Positions 51,590 to 60,470 of a DNA stretch of 64,000 bases are shown piece by piece (the stretch's first letter is position 1; each line of letters begins with the position of its first letter). The DNA is from CAYPIE01 sp964410665 (GTDB taxonomy: Bacteria > Planctomycetota > Planctomycetia > Gemmatales > Gemmataceae), in assembly GCA_964410665.1 (NCBI GenBank), contig CAYPIE010000006.1, positions 62,001 through 126,000 of the forward strand, written 5' to 3'. The position numbers were made by a program, and so were the translations under genes. The notes under the pieces are model-generated. The model did not search any database, was not told the DNA's origin, and saw only the letters and a program-made list of their open reading frames with translations.

Positions 51590-52579
51590 TCATCGCGCAC
51601 CCCGAACCAAACGCGCTAGCTTGTGCACGATACGATAGCCCAGCGCGCGACGTCGCCACAGCGACAGATCGTGGCGCAACCGGAACAGGTCGGCCAGAGG
51701 GCCATACAGACGGGGTGCACCGCGTTCCAACGATGCAGCCTCGTCGGCGGTCTGGGCGCGACTGCCGGTCTTGCCGTAGTTGAGCTTCTCGGGGTCATCC
51801 GGGCGGGTGGCCATCGGCTTGAAGGTGGCGCCGCAGACGAACTCGGCCCCGTCGGCGTTGAGAGGAAACTGATCTACAGACGTCTGCGTGCGCGGGGCGA
51901 GCCAGACCTCCCACTGATGCCCGGGCACCTCCGGCTGCCTGGTCGAGACGACTGTCAGACCGGACTGCCGCACTGCCTTGACGAACCAGTGGCGGTCGTA
52001 GACCACCGCCGCCGAGAAGTCCTTTTCGCTGGCGTAAAGGGCGTAGGGGCCCTCTGGCAGAAAGGGGAACGAGGCGTTATCAAAGAAAAACCAGGAGGTG
52101 AACGCCACCCCGTCCGGTGCCAAGGCCCGCCGCACTTCACCGAGGTAGTAGACGGTCTGGTCCAAGGAAAGGTGGGTGAATACGGAGTGAGCGATCGCTA
52201 GGGTCACGCTGCCGTCCTGGACTGGGAACGGCTCGGCCAGGCGGAGCTGGTTGTTCGGGGCGTAGCCGGGTGAATAGACGTCGTGATGATGAAAGGCGAA
52301 GCCTGGTGCGGCGGGGCTAAGATGCTGTCTGGCCCACGCGATAAGTTCCGGGTGCGGGTCGACCCCGATATAGCAATCGGGGCGCGGTGTTTGCTGGATG
52401 AGCCGTCGGGCCAGCCGGCCACAGCCACAGCCGAAGTCGAACACGCTGCGGTAGGCGGACGCTGGCAAGTGGGGGTAGATGGGCTGTCCGCTGGGGTTGT
52501 CGAAGTCCTGGTCATCGCGTGGGCCGACCAAAGCCCGTAACTGCATGGGTGGTAGCGGTAAGGAAGCCGTCGCGGTCAC
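51590..52579 (-). CDS. Class I SAM-dependent methyltransferase
   Basis: The AdoMet motif I is VFDFGCGCGRLARRL, followed by YIGVDPHPELIAWARQHL (motif II), LAIAHSVFTHLSLDQTVYYL and EVRRALAPDGVAFTSWFFFD, a standard class I fold in the first 200 residues. The C-terminal 100 residues (DLFRLRHDLSLWRRRALGYR) are basic and unlike the core, and may bind substrate. The frame is open upstream for 60 more codons, but GTG 52579 follows GGGAG by seven bases; ATG 52546 is the other candidate. Substrate unknown; neighbours give no hint. Confidence 0.75.
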   Translation of the reverse strand: MTATASLPLPPMQLRALVGPRDDQDFDNPSGQPIYPHLPASAYRSVFDFGCGCGRLARRLIQQTPRPDCYIGVDPHPELIAWARQHLSPAAPGFAFHHHDVYSPGYAPNNQLRLAEPFPVQDGSVTLAIAHSVFTHLSLDQTVYYLGEVRRALAPDGVAFTSWFFFDNASFPFLPEGPYALYASEKDFSAAVVYDRHWFVKAVRQSGLTVVSTRQPEVPGHQWEVWLAPRTQTSVDQFPLNADGAEFVCGATFKPMATRPDDPEKLNYGKTGSRAQTADEAASLERGAPRLYGPLADLFRLRHDLSLWRRRALGYRIVHKLARLVRGAR

Positions 52580-52695
52580 GGTAAACTCCCATTCACATTC
52601 GGTATGGTGAGCCGGGGTCAAGCCTGTATTCCGAATAACCGATCCTCCTCGGGTTGACAGCGCCAACCGTCGCCGCGCGGTTGGCTCGGCATTCT

Positions 52696-53295
52696 TTACT
52701 CCGCTACCTTGCCCGGCTCTTCGTCCAAGGCAGGCGGTTCCCAGAGGTCCTCCATCCACTGGCGGAACGGGTCGACGACCTCTTCCCGCACGGGCCGGCC
52801 GAGCCAGCGATGTACCGAGTCTCGCACCAGCGGGAAGGCCAGGCGTTCCCCGTAAAGGGTGACGCGAGCGCTTGTCGGGCCCTGGGCGTCGAAGAGCACA
52901 CGCTCGAGCCGGTCGTCGACGACATGGACCCTGACCAGGTAGGAGTGCTTGTCCTTCTCCACCCCCTGGCAGGAATACGTCGACGGGTCTGCAGTGCGGC
53001 TCCAGCCCTTATGCGCCAGCTCGTCGACGCGAACCAGGTCGTCTGCTGTGTAATCGCCCCCGAGCTGGTGTGGCGTCGCCGGAAGATGCAAGACCAAGGG
53101 ACAGGACGGCTGAGACTCGCTCCGCTTCCAGTAGATCGCCCGGTACGGCCCGCGTCCGAAAGCTACCAGGGTGAGACCGTCGGGATAATGTGCCATATAG
53201 GTCCGGTTGTAGGCCGCCGGGTCACACCCCGCGATCAGTAACAGGCCAAGCGTCAGCACGAGCTGGACGCAACGGACGTTTGCCGAGACCGCCAT
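52696..53295 (-). CDS. Lipoprotein of unknown function
   Basis: The 199-residue protein starts MAVSANVRCVQLVLTLG and has a lipobox at LLLIAGC, so it should be lipid-anchored. Conserved motifs are not recognised. The mature protein has acidic and aromatic stretches and ends in a low-complexity Glu/Pro tail. The frame is open further upstream (to 53826), overlapping the alpha/beta hydrolase gene; the lipoprotein signal fixes the start here. Confidence 0.6.
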   Translation of the reverse strand: MAVSANVRCVQLVLTLGLLLIAGCDPAAYNRTYMAHYPDGLTLVAFGRGPYRAIYWKRSESQPSCPLVLHLPATPHQLGGDYTADDLVRVDELAHKGWSRTADPSTYSCQGVEKDKHSYLVRVHVVDDRLERVLFDAQGPTSARVTLYGERLAFPLVRDSVHRWLGRPVREEVVDPFRQWMEDLWEPPALDEEPGKVAE

Positions 53296-53389
53296 AGTGC
53301 TTGCTCCAATGTCGATTTTGCCGATCAATCCACGATTCCCCTCCGCCGATTGACTCGCTCTTGAAGTGCCAACCCGCTCATACGCCGAG

Positions 53390-54307
53390 TTAGAGGATCG
53401 GCACGTCAATCTGGCCCGTTTGCTTCGACCGGGTCGGTTCTGTTCCAGCCGATCGGGTCCAGGCGAGAAGAGCGGAGTAGAACGCGTCTGGTCGATCGAG
53501 CATGAGGAAGTGCCCCGCCTGGGGCAACTGATGTACTTGGGCATGTGGCAGCAATTGCTGCAATCGTTGACCAGCCCGATCCCAGGACTGGTACACATCC
53601 TGCATACCCCAGAGTAACAGCGTAGGCATCGTGACCTGGGCCAGGCCCTGAGCAACGGCGATGGTCTGACGGTTGTCCAGGACAGCGAGGTGCGCGGCGA
53701 ATTCTCTGCGACCCCTAGGGTCGGACACTTTGGTGTCATAGAAGACCCGCCATCGCAACTTCGGGTCGTTGAGTCGTTCTGGGTAAGCAAATCCTCTACG
53801 CAACTGTCGGGCAAAATACGGGTCATGGTCGACGATTCCCAAGCGGGCGAGGAAGGGATAGCAGCCCAACCGAGCCAGCCAGCGGAAGAAACGAACCGGG
53901 GTCGGCGGCCAAGAATCCTCGACCGGTGAGTTGGTGAGGGTTAACCGAGCGACTTGTTCCGGAGCGCGCACAACAAGCATCTGCGCCACCCCACCACCGA
54001 GATCGTGTCCCACCACCCAAACCGGGGGCACGTTGGTTTCCACAAGCCAACGGGCGATCAGCGCGGCCGCGCCGGCTAATGAGCGATCACTCCCTGGTGA
54101 TAACCGAGTTTCCCCGTAGCCTGGTAGGTCGGGAGCAAACACCCGATAGCCTGCTGCGCTAAGCCGTGTCAGTCCCTCACGCCACAATTCCGCTCCCGCA
54201 GGGATCCCGTGGAGCAGAAGCACCGGCTCTCCGGTGAGCGGCCCTGCGGTCAGCATCGAAAATTGTACCGCTCCGAGTGAGACAGTTTCGCGGCGAATCG
54301 AGCTCAT
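53390..54307 (-). CDS. Alpha/beta hydrolase with Asp nucleophile (epoxide-hydrolase/dehalogenase-like)
   Basis: The core shows VLLLHGIPAGAELW (oxyanion region), VVGHDLGGGVAQML with Asp in the nucleophile position, LLLWGMQDVY (acid) and PQAGHFLMLDRP (His). An Asp nucleophile is characteristic of epoxide hydrolases and haloalkane or haloacid dehalogenases rather than esterases, where this is Ser. The cap domain (about 130-215) is helical. The 305-residue length is normal. Substrate unknown. Confidence 0.85.
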   Translation of the reverse strand: MSSIRRETVSLGAVQFSMLTAGPLTGEPVLLLHGIPAGAELWREGLTRLSAAGYRVFAPDLPGYGETRLSPGSDRSLAGAAALIARWLVETNVPPVWVVGHDLGGGVAQMLVVRAPEQVARLTLTNSPVEDSWPPTPVRFFRWLARLGCYPFLARLGIVDHDPYFARQLRRGFAYPERLNDPKLRWRVFYDTKVSDPRGRREFAAHLAVLDNRQTIAVAQGLAQVTMPTLLLWGMQDVYQSWDRAGQRLQQLLPHAQVHQLPQAGHFLMLDRPDAFYSALLAWTRSAGTEPTRSKQTGQIDVPIL

Positions 54308-54341
54308 TCGAGAAATCCCTCCCAGTCATGTATGAGGATCG

Positions 54342-55259
54342 TCATTCGTTTGCCGATGGCTGATGCTCGGGGAAATCCTGACGGTAGCGTTCGAGGAGTT
54401 TGTCCATTCGGGCTGGGACGAGATACAGTTTACCCCGGATCGTCTTGGTCTCACCTGGTTCGAGCCCACCAATGCGAAAGTCCGAATGTAAACAGACAAT
54501 CACGCCTTGAAATAACTCCTGGTAGGGTTCCCAGGCAGTGGCCAGGATCCACTTCTCATCGGCCGAGTAGCAGCCAATCAAACCGTTCGACGGAACGATG
54601 TCACTCAAGGGTCGCGGGTTTACGTCCCTGCGCTCGACGTGCTTGGGGCACCAAACCTGACCCGGGGTATAGCGTGCCTTGGTCGCCCAGGGCTCGAAGG
54701 GCAGTCGCACGGGTTTGTCGTCACGGAAGATGAAGCACTTGGGCAGATAACTCTTCTGCTCACGGCCAGTAAACCGATCGACGCGGATGCACGGCTGGGC
54801 CCAGTGCGCCTGGGATGGAGTCTCGGTCGGGTTGTGTACCTTCAGGCGGAAGCCGACTGCGTCGGCGGATGCGGTAATGGTGTGGTCGACGATGACGCCG
54901 TCGTTCAGCCGACAGCGGAGTTTGATCGACTTGCCGTCCGGGGTAGCTTCGAGCAGCTCGGTCCGATGGCCGATGACCGTCTCCCGCCAGTCGCGGTCGG
55001 TCGATCCTGGGCGGCAGTACGCCTCCAGGTACCAGACCCTGACCTCCCCACCAGGAACGTTCTCCCTGGTAATCGTGAGGATGTTGTCAGCCCAGGAAAG
55101 TTGCAGCGGGGCTGCTGATGGTGGCTCCTTCGGGGACTGGGTAGCTCGCCGCTCTGGCTCGGCGTGGAGGCTAGAAAGGTACAATATCGGGATGGCGAGG
55201 GAGGCCGCGAACCTGGGCCCGGCCCCAAAAACGGGTCGGTTGGGACGGTGAATCTCCAT
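54342..55259 (-). CDS. Secreted protein of unknown function
   Basis: This protein has a signal-like N-terminus (PRFAASLAIPILYLSSLHA) and a beta-rich body of about 265 residues, with repeated W and Y positions (WKLAT-like: WILATAWEPYQELFQG) and closing GLEPGETKTIRGKLYLVP. I suspect a carbohydrate-binding or aldose-epimerase-like sandwich, with no specific motif. The ATG at 55259 is chosen; 55295 is the alternative. It lies just after MarC on the same strand. Confidence 0.55.
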   Translation of the reverse strand: MEIHRPNRPVFGAGPRFAASLAIPILYLSSLHAEPERRATQSPKEPPSAAPLQLSWADNILTITRENVPGGEVRVWYLEAYCRPGSTDRDWRETVIGHRTELLEATPDGKSIKLRCRLNDGVIVDHTITASADAVGFRLKVHNPTETPSQAHWAQPCIRVDRFTGREQKSYLPKCFIFRDDKPVRLPFEPWATKARYTPGQVWCPKHVERRDVNPRPLSDIVPSNGLIGCYSADEKWILATAWEPYQELFQGVIVCLHSDFRIGGLEPGETKTIRGKLYLVPARMDKLLERYRQDFPEHQPSANE

Positions 55260-55304
55260 GACTGGCCCTTTGTGCACGAAGCCTTGCGCGGTCACACGCC
55301 GAGG

Positions 55305-55919
55305 TCAGGTAAGAGTAGACAACCAGCGTTCCACGGTGGTGATGATCATATCAACGGCGAAACTCCCGGTAAATAACGCGGTGGCCCGCCCGACAAGCTC
55401 AGAATAGAGCTGAACATATTGCTCGTGTCGGGTTCGGACCCAGTCGTGCAGGATCTTGATCAGAACGATCGAAGCAAGTGCGGCGGCCAGCGACAGGCCG
55501 ATGGTCACCGCGGCGAGCAGCAGCGGCATTCTTACTCCGGCGAGGACGCTTGCGCTGATGGTACCGGGACCGATGATAAAAGGCATGCAGATCACTGCCG
55601 AGATGGTCTCTGGGTCTGACTTGCTGATGTCCACGGGGGGGCTAAGGCCGAGGATCAGTCGGATGCCGATCAAAAGGTAGACGACCCCGCCGAAGAGTAG
55701 GAAGGAAGTAAAACGGACCTGCAGAAACTTTTCGAAAATTCGCTCGCCGAGCCAAGCAAACGCTAAGAAGATCATCAGGCTGATGATCCCGGCCCGGGTG
55801 AGCTGCCCCACCAGCCGGCGCAGTTCGAGGGTACGCAGGATATCCATCATATAAACGCTCATGATGAACGGGTTGAGAAGGACGTACACCATCAGGAACG
55901 TCTTGACCAAAATATCCAT
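55305..55919 (-). CDS. MarC-family integral membrane protein
   Basis: The 204-residue protein has about six membrane helices and the family marks VLLNPFIMSVYMMDI and MPFIIGPGTISASVLAGVR. MarC (UPF0056) proteins are multi-pass membrane proteins of uncertain function, once linked to drug tolerance. Length is normal. It lies 21 bp before the next upstream gene on the same strand, so they may be co-transcribed. Confidence 0.85.
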   Translation of the reverse strand: MDILVKTFLMVYVLLNPFIMSVYMMDILRTLELRRLVGQLTRAGIISLMIFLAFAWLGERIFEKFLQVRFTSFLLFGGVVYLLIGIRLILGLSPPVDISKSDPETISAVICMPFIIGPGTISASVLAGVRMPLLLAAVTIGLSLAAALASIVLIKILHDWVRTRHEQYVQLYSELVGRATALFTGSFAVDMIITTVERWLSTLT

Positions 55920-55940
55920 ATATATCCAATCAAGAATTAA

Positions 55941-57500
55941 TTATGAAGGGTCCCGAGTGGGCTTCCGATCTAGTTGCTTCACCGCAGGTCGGTTCAGGTC
56001 CAGTCGGTACAAGATCTGATTATAGTCGTAGCGAGGCGTCTTGTCGGGGTTGCCGGAGAAGGTGTTGCAGTAGGTCCCCTCGAGATGGATCACCTGCCCA
56101 CCCAGTTGATCCATGAATGCATGGTGACAAATATTATAGAACGACTGTCGGTTGTGTGTGATGATCTTGACTGCTTTGCGGAACGGACCGGTCGGGAGGT
56201 TGGCTTCAGCCAACCACACCTCACCAAGATACGATGATTCTCCGCCGACTTCGCCGCCGACCATCAGCCAGCAATTCCGGTACGCGTTCCAGCGGACACT
56301 ACCTCGGTGCAATACGATGTGATGCTTCGGATCGCTGGCGGAGACGGGATAGAATCGAGTGGCCTCGGCCGAGACTTTTCCTTCTCGAACCCAGCGGGCT
56401 TCGATCTTGGAGTCGGTCGGCGGCAGCTCATTCTGCCAGCGCCATACAGGTCGGCCCACGTTGTCTAGGTGTGGCTCAGCGGGGGCATCGGCGCGGGCAC
56501 AGGTGAATGCCTCATACGCGGTCGGGTCGAGCACCGCTTCCAGGGTGGCGGGGACTCGAACGTTGGGATGGGGGCTCCCGAACAGCAACCAGCGGGTCCC
56601 CTGGTCCCTGTAAGTGATCGGATGGCCGCTGGGAAACCGCCAGCTCTCGCCCAGAGGGAGTCGCTTGCCGACGGTAAAGATGGCCTGATCCGGGTCAAAC
56701 ACAGCCACTCCATGCTCTAGCTGCTCGTCGAGACTCTTGCGACGACTGTAGTGGCCGATGAGCCGGTCGGTGTCAGTCGGGTCCTTGACGATGCACACTC
56801 CGTGGATCCAGATAACGCCTTCGGGTCGTTCGCTTAGCGGCATCATGGCGCGGACGAAGCCGGTCTTGGGGTCGGTGAAATATTCGAAGGGGATGCCGTG
56901 CTCGAGCTTTGTGTTGAGCCCGGGCACCGGCGAGGTTGCTCCCGCGGTTCGGAATAGACCCAGGGGGTAGGACATGCGGTTCGTGTCGCCCCAGAACCAG
57001 TAGACCTTGTTTTGATAAATCGCGGCTTGCACGGTGTCCTGACCAGCCACCCGACCGGGATGTCGCGATGCCTTTCGCGGGGACGCATAACCTAGAAGCA
57101 AAGTATCCCGATAGCACCCTTCGCCGGTGAGCCGGCACAGTCGCTCAGCCGGCATCTGCCGCCGGATCTTAATGACACTCACCTGACCTGCCCGCGGGAT
57201 GACGCGAACCCCGGCGTAGCCAAAGCCGTCCTTGGGCACGTCATAGCCGTGGCTTTTGACGAAAAAGAAGATTTTCTCGCCCAGTAACCCTGGCTCCTGG
57301 AAGGCCACGCGGCCGGTGTTGTCGGTGACAAACGGTAAGCCGTTGACCGTCCTCAGTTCGACCAACGGCACACCCCGACCAGTCTCCCGGTCGACGACTC
57401 GGATCTCGGCCCACGGCGTTGACCTCCGGGGGCCTGCGTCGTTCTCCTGGGAAGGTTCGAAGGGACGCAACATGGACACGGCCAGTAGGAATGCAGTCAC
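55941..57500 (-). CDS. Secreted beta-propeller-like protein, DUF4185-like
   Basis: The 519-residue protein has a weak leader (MTAFLLAVSMLRPF), a transthyretin-like N-terminal segment (WAEIRVVDRETGRGVPLVEL ... about 30-110), and a long region with KVYWFWGDTNRMSYPLGLF and repeated Trp-rich blades (SVRWNAYRNCWLMVGGEVGG, VWLAEANLPTGPF) suggesting a five-bladed glycosidase-type propeller. No catalytic residues assigned. GTG at 57500 follows GGGAG by seven bases. It is three bases from the DUF6629-like gene. Confidence 0.6.
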   Translation of the reverse strand: MTAFLLAVSMLRPFEPSQENDAGPRRSTPWAEIRVVDRETGRGVPLVELRTVNGLPFVTDNTGRVAFQEPGLLGEKIFFFVKSHGYDVPKDGFGYAGVRVIPRAGQVSVIKIRRQMPAERLCRLTGEGCYRDTLLLGYASPRKASRHPGRVAGQDTVQAAIYQNKVYWFWGDTNRMSYPLGLFRTAGATSPVPGLNTKLEHGIPFEYFTDPKTGFVRAMMPLSERPEGVIWIHGVCIVKDPTDTDRLIGHYSRRKSLDEQLEHGVAVFDPDQAIFTVGKRLPLGESWRFPSGHPITYRDQGTRWLLFGSPHPNVRVPATLEAVLDPTAYEAFTCARADAPAEPHLDNVGRPVWRWQNELPPTDSKIEARWVREGKVSAEATRFYPVSASDPKHHIVLHRGSVRWNAYRNCWLMVGGEVGGESSYLGEVWLAEANLPTGPFRKAVKIITHNRQSFYNICHHAFMDQLGGQVIHLEGTYCNTFSGNPDKTPRYDYNQILYRLDLNRPAVKQLDRKPTRDPS

Positions 57501-57503
57501 AAG

Positions 57504-58211
57504 TCACTCCCGCGAGAGTCGATGGGCCGCGTCCTGGTGCCGACAACGCTGGTCCGGCTCGGTGGCAAAGAAATAGACACAGTAGGCGGACAACAGCGCG
57601 GCAAAGAAACACCACATGGACGAATACGCATGTTGATAGAAAAACAAAGACACAAAAATTGATACACAGCCAATGATAATAGGCACAAGGTAGACCCGAC
57701 GCCCCAGGAGAAGTAACGGGCCCCCGACGAACAGGCAGTAGAGAAGCGTCATAGGCCAGCGCTTTGCCCCGCCGAACACCACTTGATCGGCGTGGGGGTA
57801 GTGGACGGAGTGGTTTGCCACCCGGGCAGCCAGGCCCTCCTCCGGGCGAGCCAGTCCAGGCAAGTACGCCGCGATGAACCAGCCCAGGCTCAACACGGCC
57901 CAGGGAATCAGCCAGCATCGGGCCTGTTGGGCCCGGGCCACGATGGCCGCAGCGACCGGAAACCAGAATGGCCACCAGGCCAGCGCGCAGAATAAATACA
58001 CCCCCGTCGCCACACGTTGGAACGTCACCTCACCCGCGGCGAGACTCCTCCAGACCACCCCCTCGGCGGCTTGCTGAATGGCGAATAGTACCGGAATCAG
58101 GGCAAACGGCCAGTAGCGACGACGTGGGCCGCGACAGCACCACAGACAGTAACCCCCCATCGGGAGCAAGACCCCTGCCGCGGTAAAACTTGCCGTTGCA
58201 GAGAAACACAT
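57504..58211 (-). CDS. Membrane protein, DUF6629-like
   Basis: The protein begins MCFSATASFTAAGVLLPMG and has seven or so hydrophobic helices, with AEGVVWRSL near residue 50. The start MCFSATASF is typical of this uncharacterised family. Role unknown. The ATG at 58211 is preferred to an in-frame start at 58274 because it gives this conserved N-terminus. It ends four bases before the next gene starts, which points to co-transcription. Confidence 0.65.
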   Translation of the reverse strand: MCFSATASFTAAGVLLPMGGYCLWCCRGPRRRYWPFALIPVLFAIQQAAEGVVWRSLAAGEVTFQRVATGVYLFCALAWWPFWFPVAAAIVARAQQARCWLIPWAVLSLGWFIAAYLPGLARPEEGLAARVANHSVHYPHADQVVFGGAKRWPMTLLYCLFVGGPLLLLGRRVYLVPIIIGCVSIFVSLFFYQHAYSSMWCFFAALLSAYCVYFFATEPDQRCRHQDAAHRLSRE

Positions 58212-58422
58212 GGGCCCCTCCTGAGCCACCCGGGGAGCCCAGGGCTGCCGCGGTCGCTGCCCGGGAATGTGCAAACACGTGGTACTGAACCGGACGGCAC
58301 CGGACCGGAAACAGGTTTCGGAGATGGAATGCGAGGAGCGTTCGCGTCGGATCTAAAGGGATGCCTGCCTGAGACGCGGCGGCGCCGCCGCGGAGACGGC
58401 AGCGCCCCATCAGCCGAGCGAC

Positions 58423-59889
58423 TTAGCTAAGGATGGCCGACACCGCCTCGCCCTTGACCAGCTCGCGGGGCTGGTTCAGGTGGTTGTAGACCATGGTGTC
58501 CGGCGCAATGCCCAGCGAATGATAGATGGTCGCCAGTAATTCGGTCGGGTGGACCGGGTCTTCCAGCGGAGAGGAGGCTGTCTTGTCCGACTTGCCATGC
58601 ACGTGGCCGCGCTTGACGCCGGCGCCGGCGACGACAGCGGTATAGCAATAGGGCCAGTGGTCGCGACCGTCATCGGAGTTGGAGTTGCCAGAGGTGCTGA
58701 CGCCACGCTGCGGGCTGCGGCCGAACTCGCCAACGGCCACCACTAAAGTCTCGGACAGCATGCCCCGTTCATCGAGATCAGCGATCAGGGCGGACAGCCC
58801 GGCGTCGAGCATCGGCGCGGCCTGAACTTTCATCCGCTTCGACAAGCCGACGTGAACGTCCCAGGAGTGGTTGTCCGAGTTGGCAACCTTGGGCCAGTTG
58901 ACCTCGACGAAGCGGGTGCCGGCCTCAACCAGGCGGCGGGCCAGCAGACAGGATTGACCGAAGGTGTTGCGGCCGTACCGGTCGCGGGTGTCCGCCGTTT
59001 CCTTGCCTAAATCGAAGGCGTCCCGGGCCCGATTGGACATCACCAGAGCCAGGGCCTTGTCGTAATACTCATCCAAGGCGTACTTCTCAGTCGCCTTCTC
59101 GAGCGCCGGCATGCCTTCGAGGATCTGCTGCCGCAACGAAGCCCGACGCTGCAAGCGCGCCTTGCTGACCTCGCGACGCAGTTGCAGGTCATCGACCTTG
59201 ATCTTATCCATCTTATTCATGTCCATGTCATCGCCCGGCGGGTAGAGCAAGTACGGGTCATAAGCCCGGCCCAGAAACCCGGCGGTGCCCCCCTTGCCAA
59301 TCACGTTGGACTCTTGCAGCGGCCGCGGCATCATGACGAACGGCAGCATCGGCACTTCGGACGGCTTCATCTTGATCACATTGGCGCCCACCGTGGGAAA
59401 GTCTTTCGGGCTGGGTGGCTCAAGTTGGCCCGATGGGCTGACCTTGTCGGTGGTATAGCCGGTGAGCATTTGGTAGATGGCCGCAGTATGGTTGAACAGG
59501 CCAACCGGGGTGTAACTCATCGATCGGATCAAGGTTAACTTATCTAGCACCTGAGCAAAATTGGGCATCAGTTCGGTGACCTGAACCCCTGGCAGCTTGG
59601 TGCTGATCGGCTTGAAGATACTGCGGACGTTGTCGGGGACATTTTCTTTCGGGTCCCACAGGTCGAGATGGCTCGGCCCGCCCTGCAGATAGAGCAGGAT
59701 GACGCTTTTCGCCTTGCCGAAGCCCGGGCCGCCGTGGCCATTCGACTTGGTGGTGGCGTTGGCCTGTTGCCAGGCGAACAGATCGGCGAGGCTCACGCCG
59801 AGCACGGCGGAACCCCCGATGCGGAGTAGATCGCGACGAGTGACGCCGTCGCAGGTGTCCTTACTGGAGGAGCCAGGAATGACGAGCAT
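58423..59889 (-). CDS. DUF1501 domain protein with Tat signal
   Basis: The 488-residue protein has VTRRDLLRIGGSAVLGVSLA, a twin-arginine leader, and the DUF1501 body: SVILLYLQGGPSHLDLWDPK, MSYTPVGLFNHTAAIYQML, VEVNWPKVANSDNHSWDVH and VVAVGEFGRSPQR. It is related to the sulfatase/phosphatase fold. In planctomycetes these genes usually sit beside DUF1549/DUF1553 cytochrome-like genes; none lies nearby. The start is ATG 59889; an upstream in-frame start at 59973 adds Pro/Ser-rich sequence. Confidence 0.9.
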   Translation of the reverse strand: MLVIPGSSSKDTCDGVTRRDLLRIGGSAVLGVSLADLFAWQQANATTKSNGHGGPGFGKAKSVILLYLQGGPSHLDLWDPKENVPDNVRSIFKPISTKLPGVQVTELMPNFAQVLDKLTLIRSMSYTPVGLFNHTAAIYQMLTGYTTDKVSPSGQLEPPSPKDFPTVGANVIKMKPSEVPMLPFVMMPRPLQESNVIGKGGTAGFLGRAYDPYLLYPPGDDMDMNKMDKIKVDDLQLRREVSKARLQRRASLRQQILEGMPALEKATEKYALDEYYDKALALVMSNRARDAFDLGKETADTRDRYGRNTFGQSCLLARRLVEAGTRFVEVNWPKVANSDNHSWDVHVGLSKRMKVQAAPMLDAGLSALIADLDERGMLSETLVVAVGEFGRSPQRGVSTSGNSNSDDGRDHWPYCYTAVVAGAGVKRGHVHGKSDKTASSPLEDPVHPTELLATIYHSLGIAPDTMVYNHLNQPRELVKGEAVSAILS

Positions 59890-60052
59890 GATCGAGTCCT
59901 CAAGTCTCAGCGGGTGCGTTAGGGAAGAGCTTGGTCCAGGCGGGTGCGCAGACCGGCGGCGAGACGCCGGCACTCATCATCTCTTCAAATTTACGTGATC
60001 ATCTGTTGCCACGCAACGATTTTATCGACAATGAGCCAAGGCGGAGGAAAAG

Positions 60053-60469
60053 TTGTTCGTCTTCGGAACGATACGGATGTTGCGCGTGTTGCGTTATCTC
60101 TGGGCCAGCCCGGTCACCCTGGTTGGCTTAGTCGGATGTCTGGCCGCTGTTCACCGGGGAACGATTCGCGGCGTCGACGGTGTGCTCGAGGCCGAAGGGC
60201 CGATCCTGCGGGCTGTTTTATCTCGCTTCCCGATAGGCCCCTGCGGAGCCTCGGCGATCACCTTTGGCCACGTCATTCTGGGGCAATCCCCCGAAGATCT
60301 CGATTGGAGTCGCAAGCACGAACATGTGCATGTGCGTCAGTTTGAACGCTGGGGTGTGTTCCTGGGGGTCGCCTATCCGCTCGCTTCACTCTGGATGTGG
60401 TTACGTGGCAAAAACCCTTACCGCGACAACCCGTTTGAGCGGGAGGCATACGGCAGCGACGATGCCTGA
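60053..60469 (+). CDS. Membrane protein with HEHVHVRQ motif, possible zinc hydrolase
   Basis: The 138-residue protein has two hydrophobic segments (YLWASPVTLVGLVGCLAAV and VFLGVAYPLASLWMWL). Between them, ITFGHVILGQ and KHEHVHVRQFERWG hold several His and a Glu in an HExxH-like layout, and NPFEREAY closes the protein. I have seen similar sequences in cyanobacteria and other bacteria without an assigned function. The TTG at 60053 follows GCGGAGG by five bases; ATG 60077 is the alternative. It converges with the transporter gene, which ends two bases away. Confidence 0.55.
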   Translation: MFVFGTIRMLRVLRYLWASPVTLVGLVGCLAAVHRGTIRGVDGVLEAEGPILRAVLSRFPIGPCGASAITFGHVILGQSPEDLDWSRKHEHVHVRQFERWGVFLGVAYPLASLWMWLRGKNPYRDNPFEREAYGSDDA

Positions 60470-60470
60470 A

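Noticed and set aside
52579..52759. N-terminal extension of the methyltransferase
   Set aside because: The extra 60 codons overlap the upstream lipoprotein gene and carry no motif; GTG 52579 has a good ribosome site.
57241..57975. 244-codon minus-strand frame across the propeller and DUF6629-like genes
   Set aside because: It is out of frame with both well-supported genes and rich in Arg/Gly/Cys without any motif.
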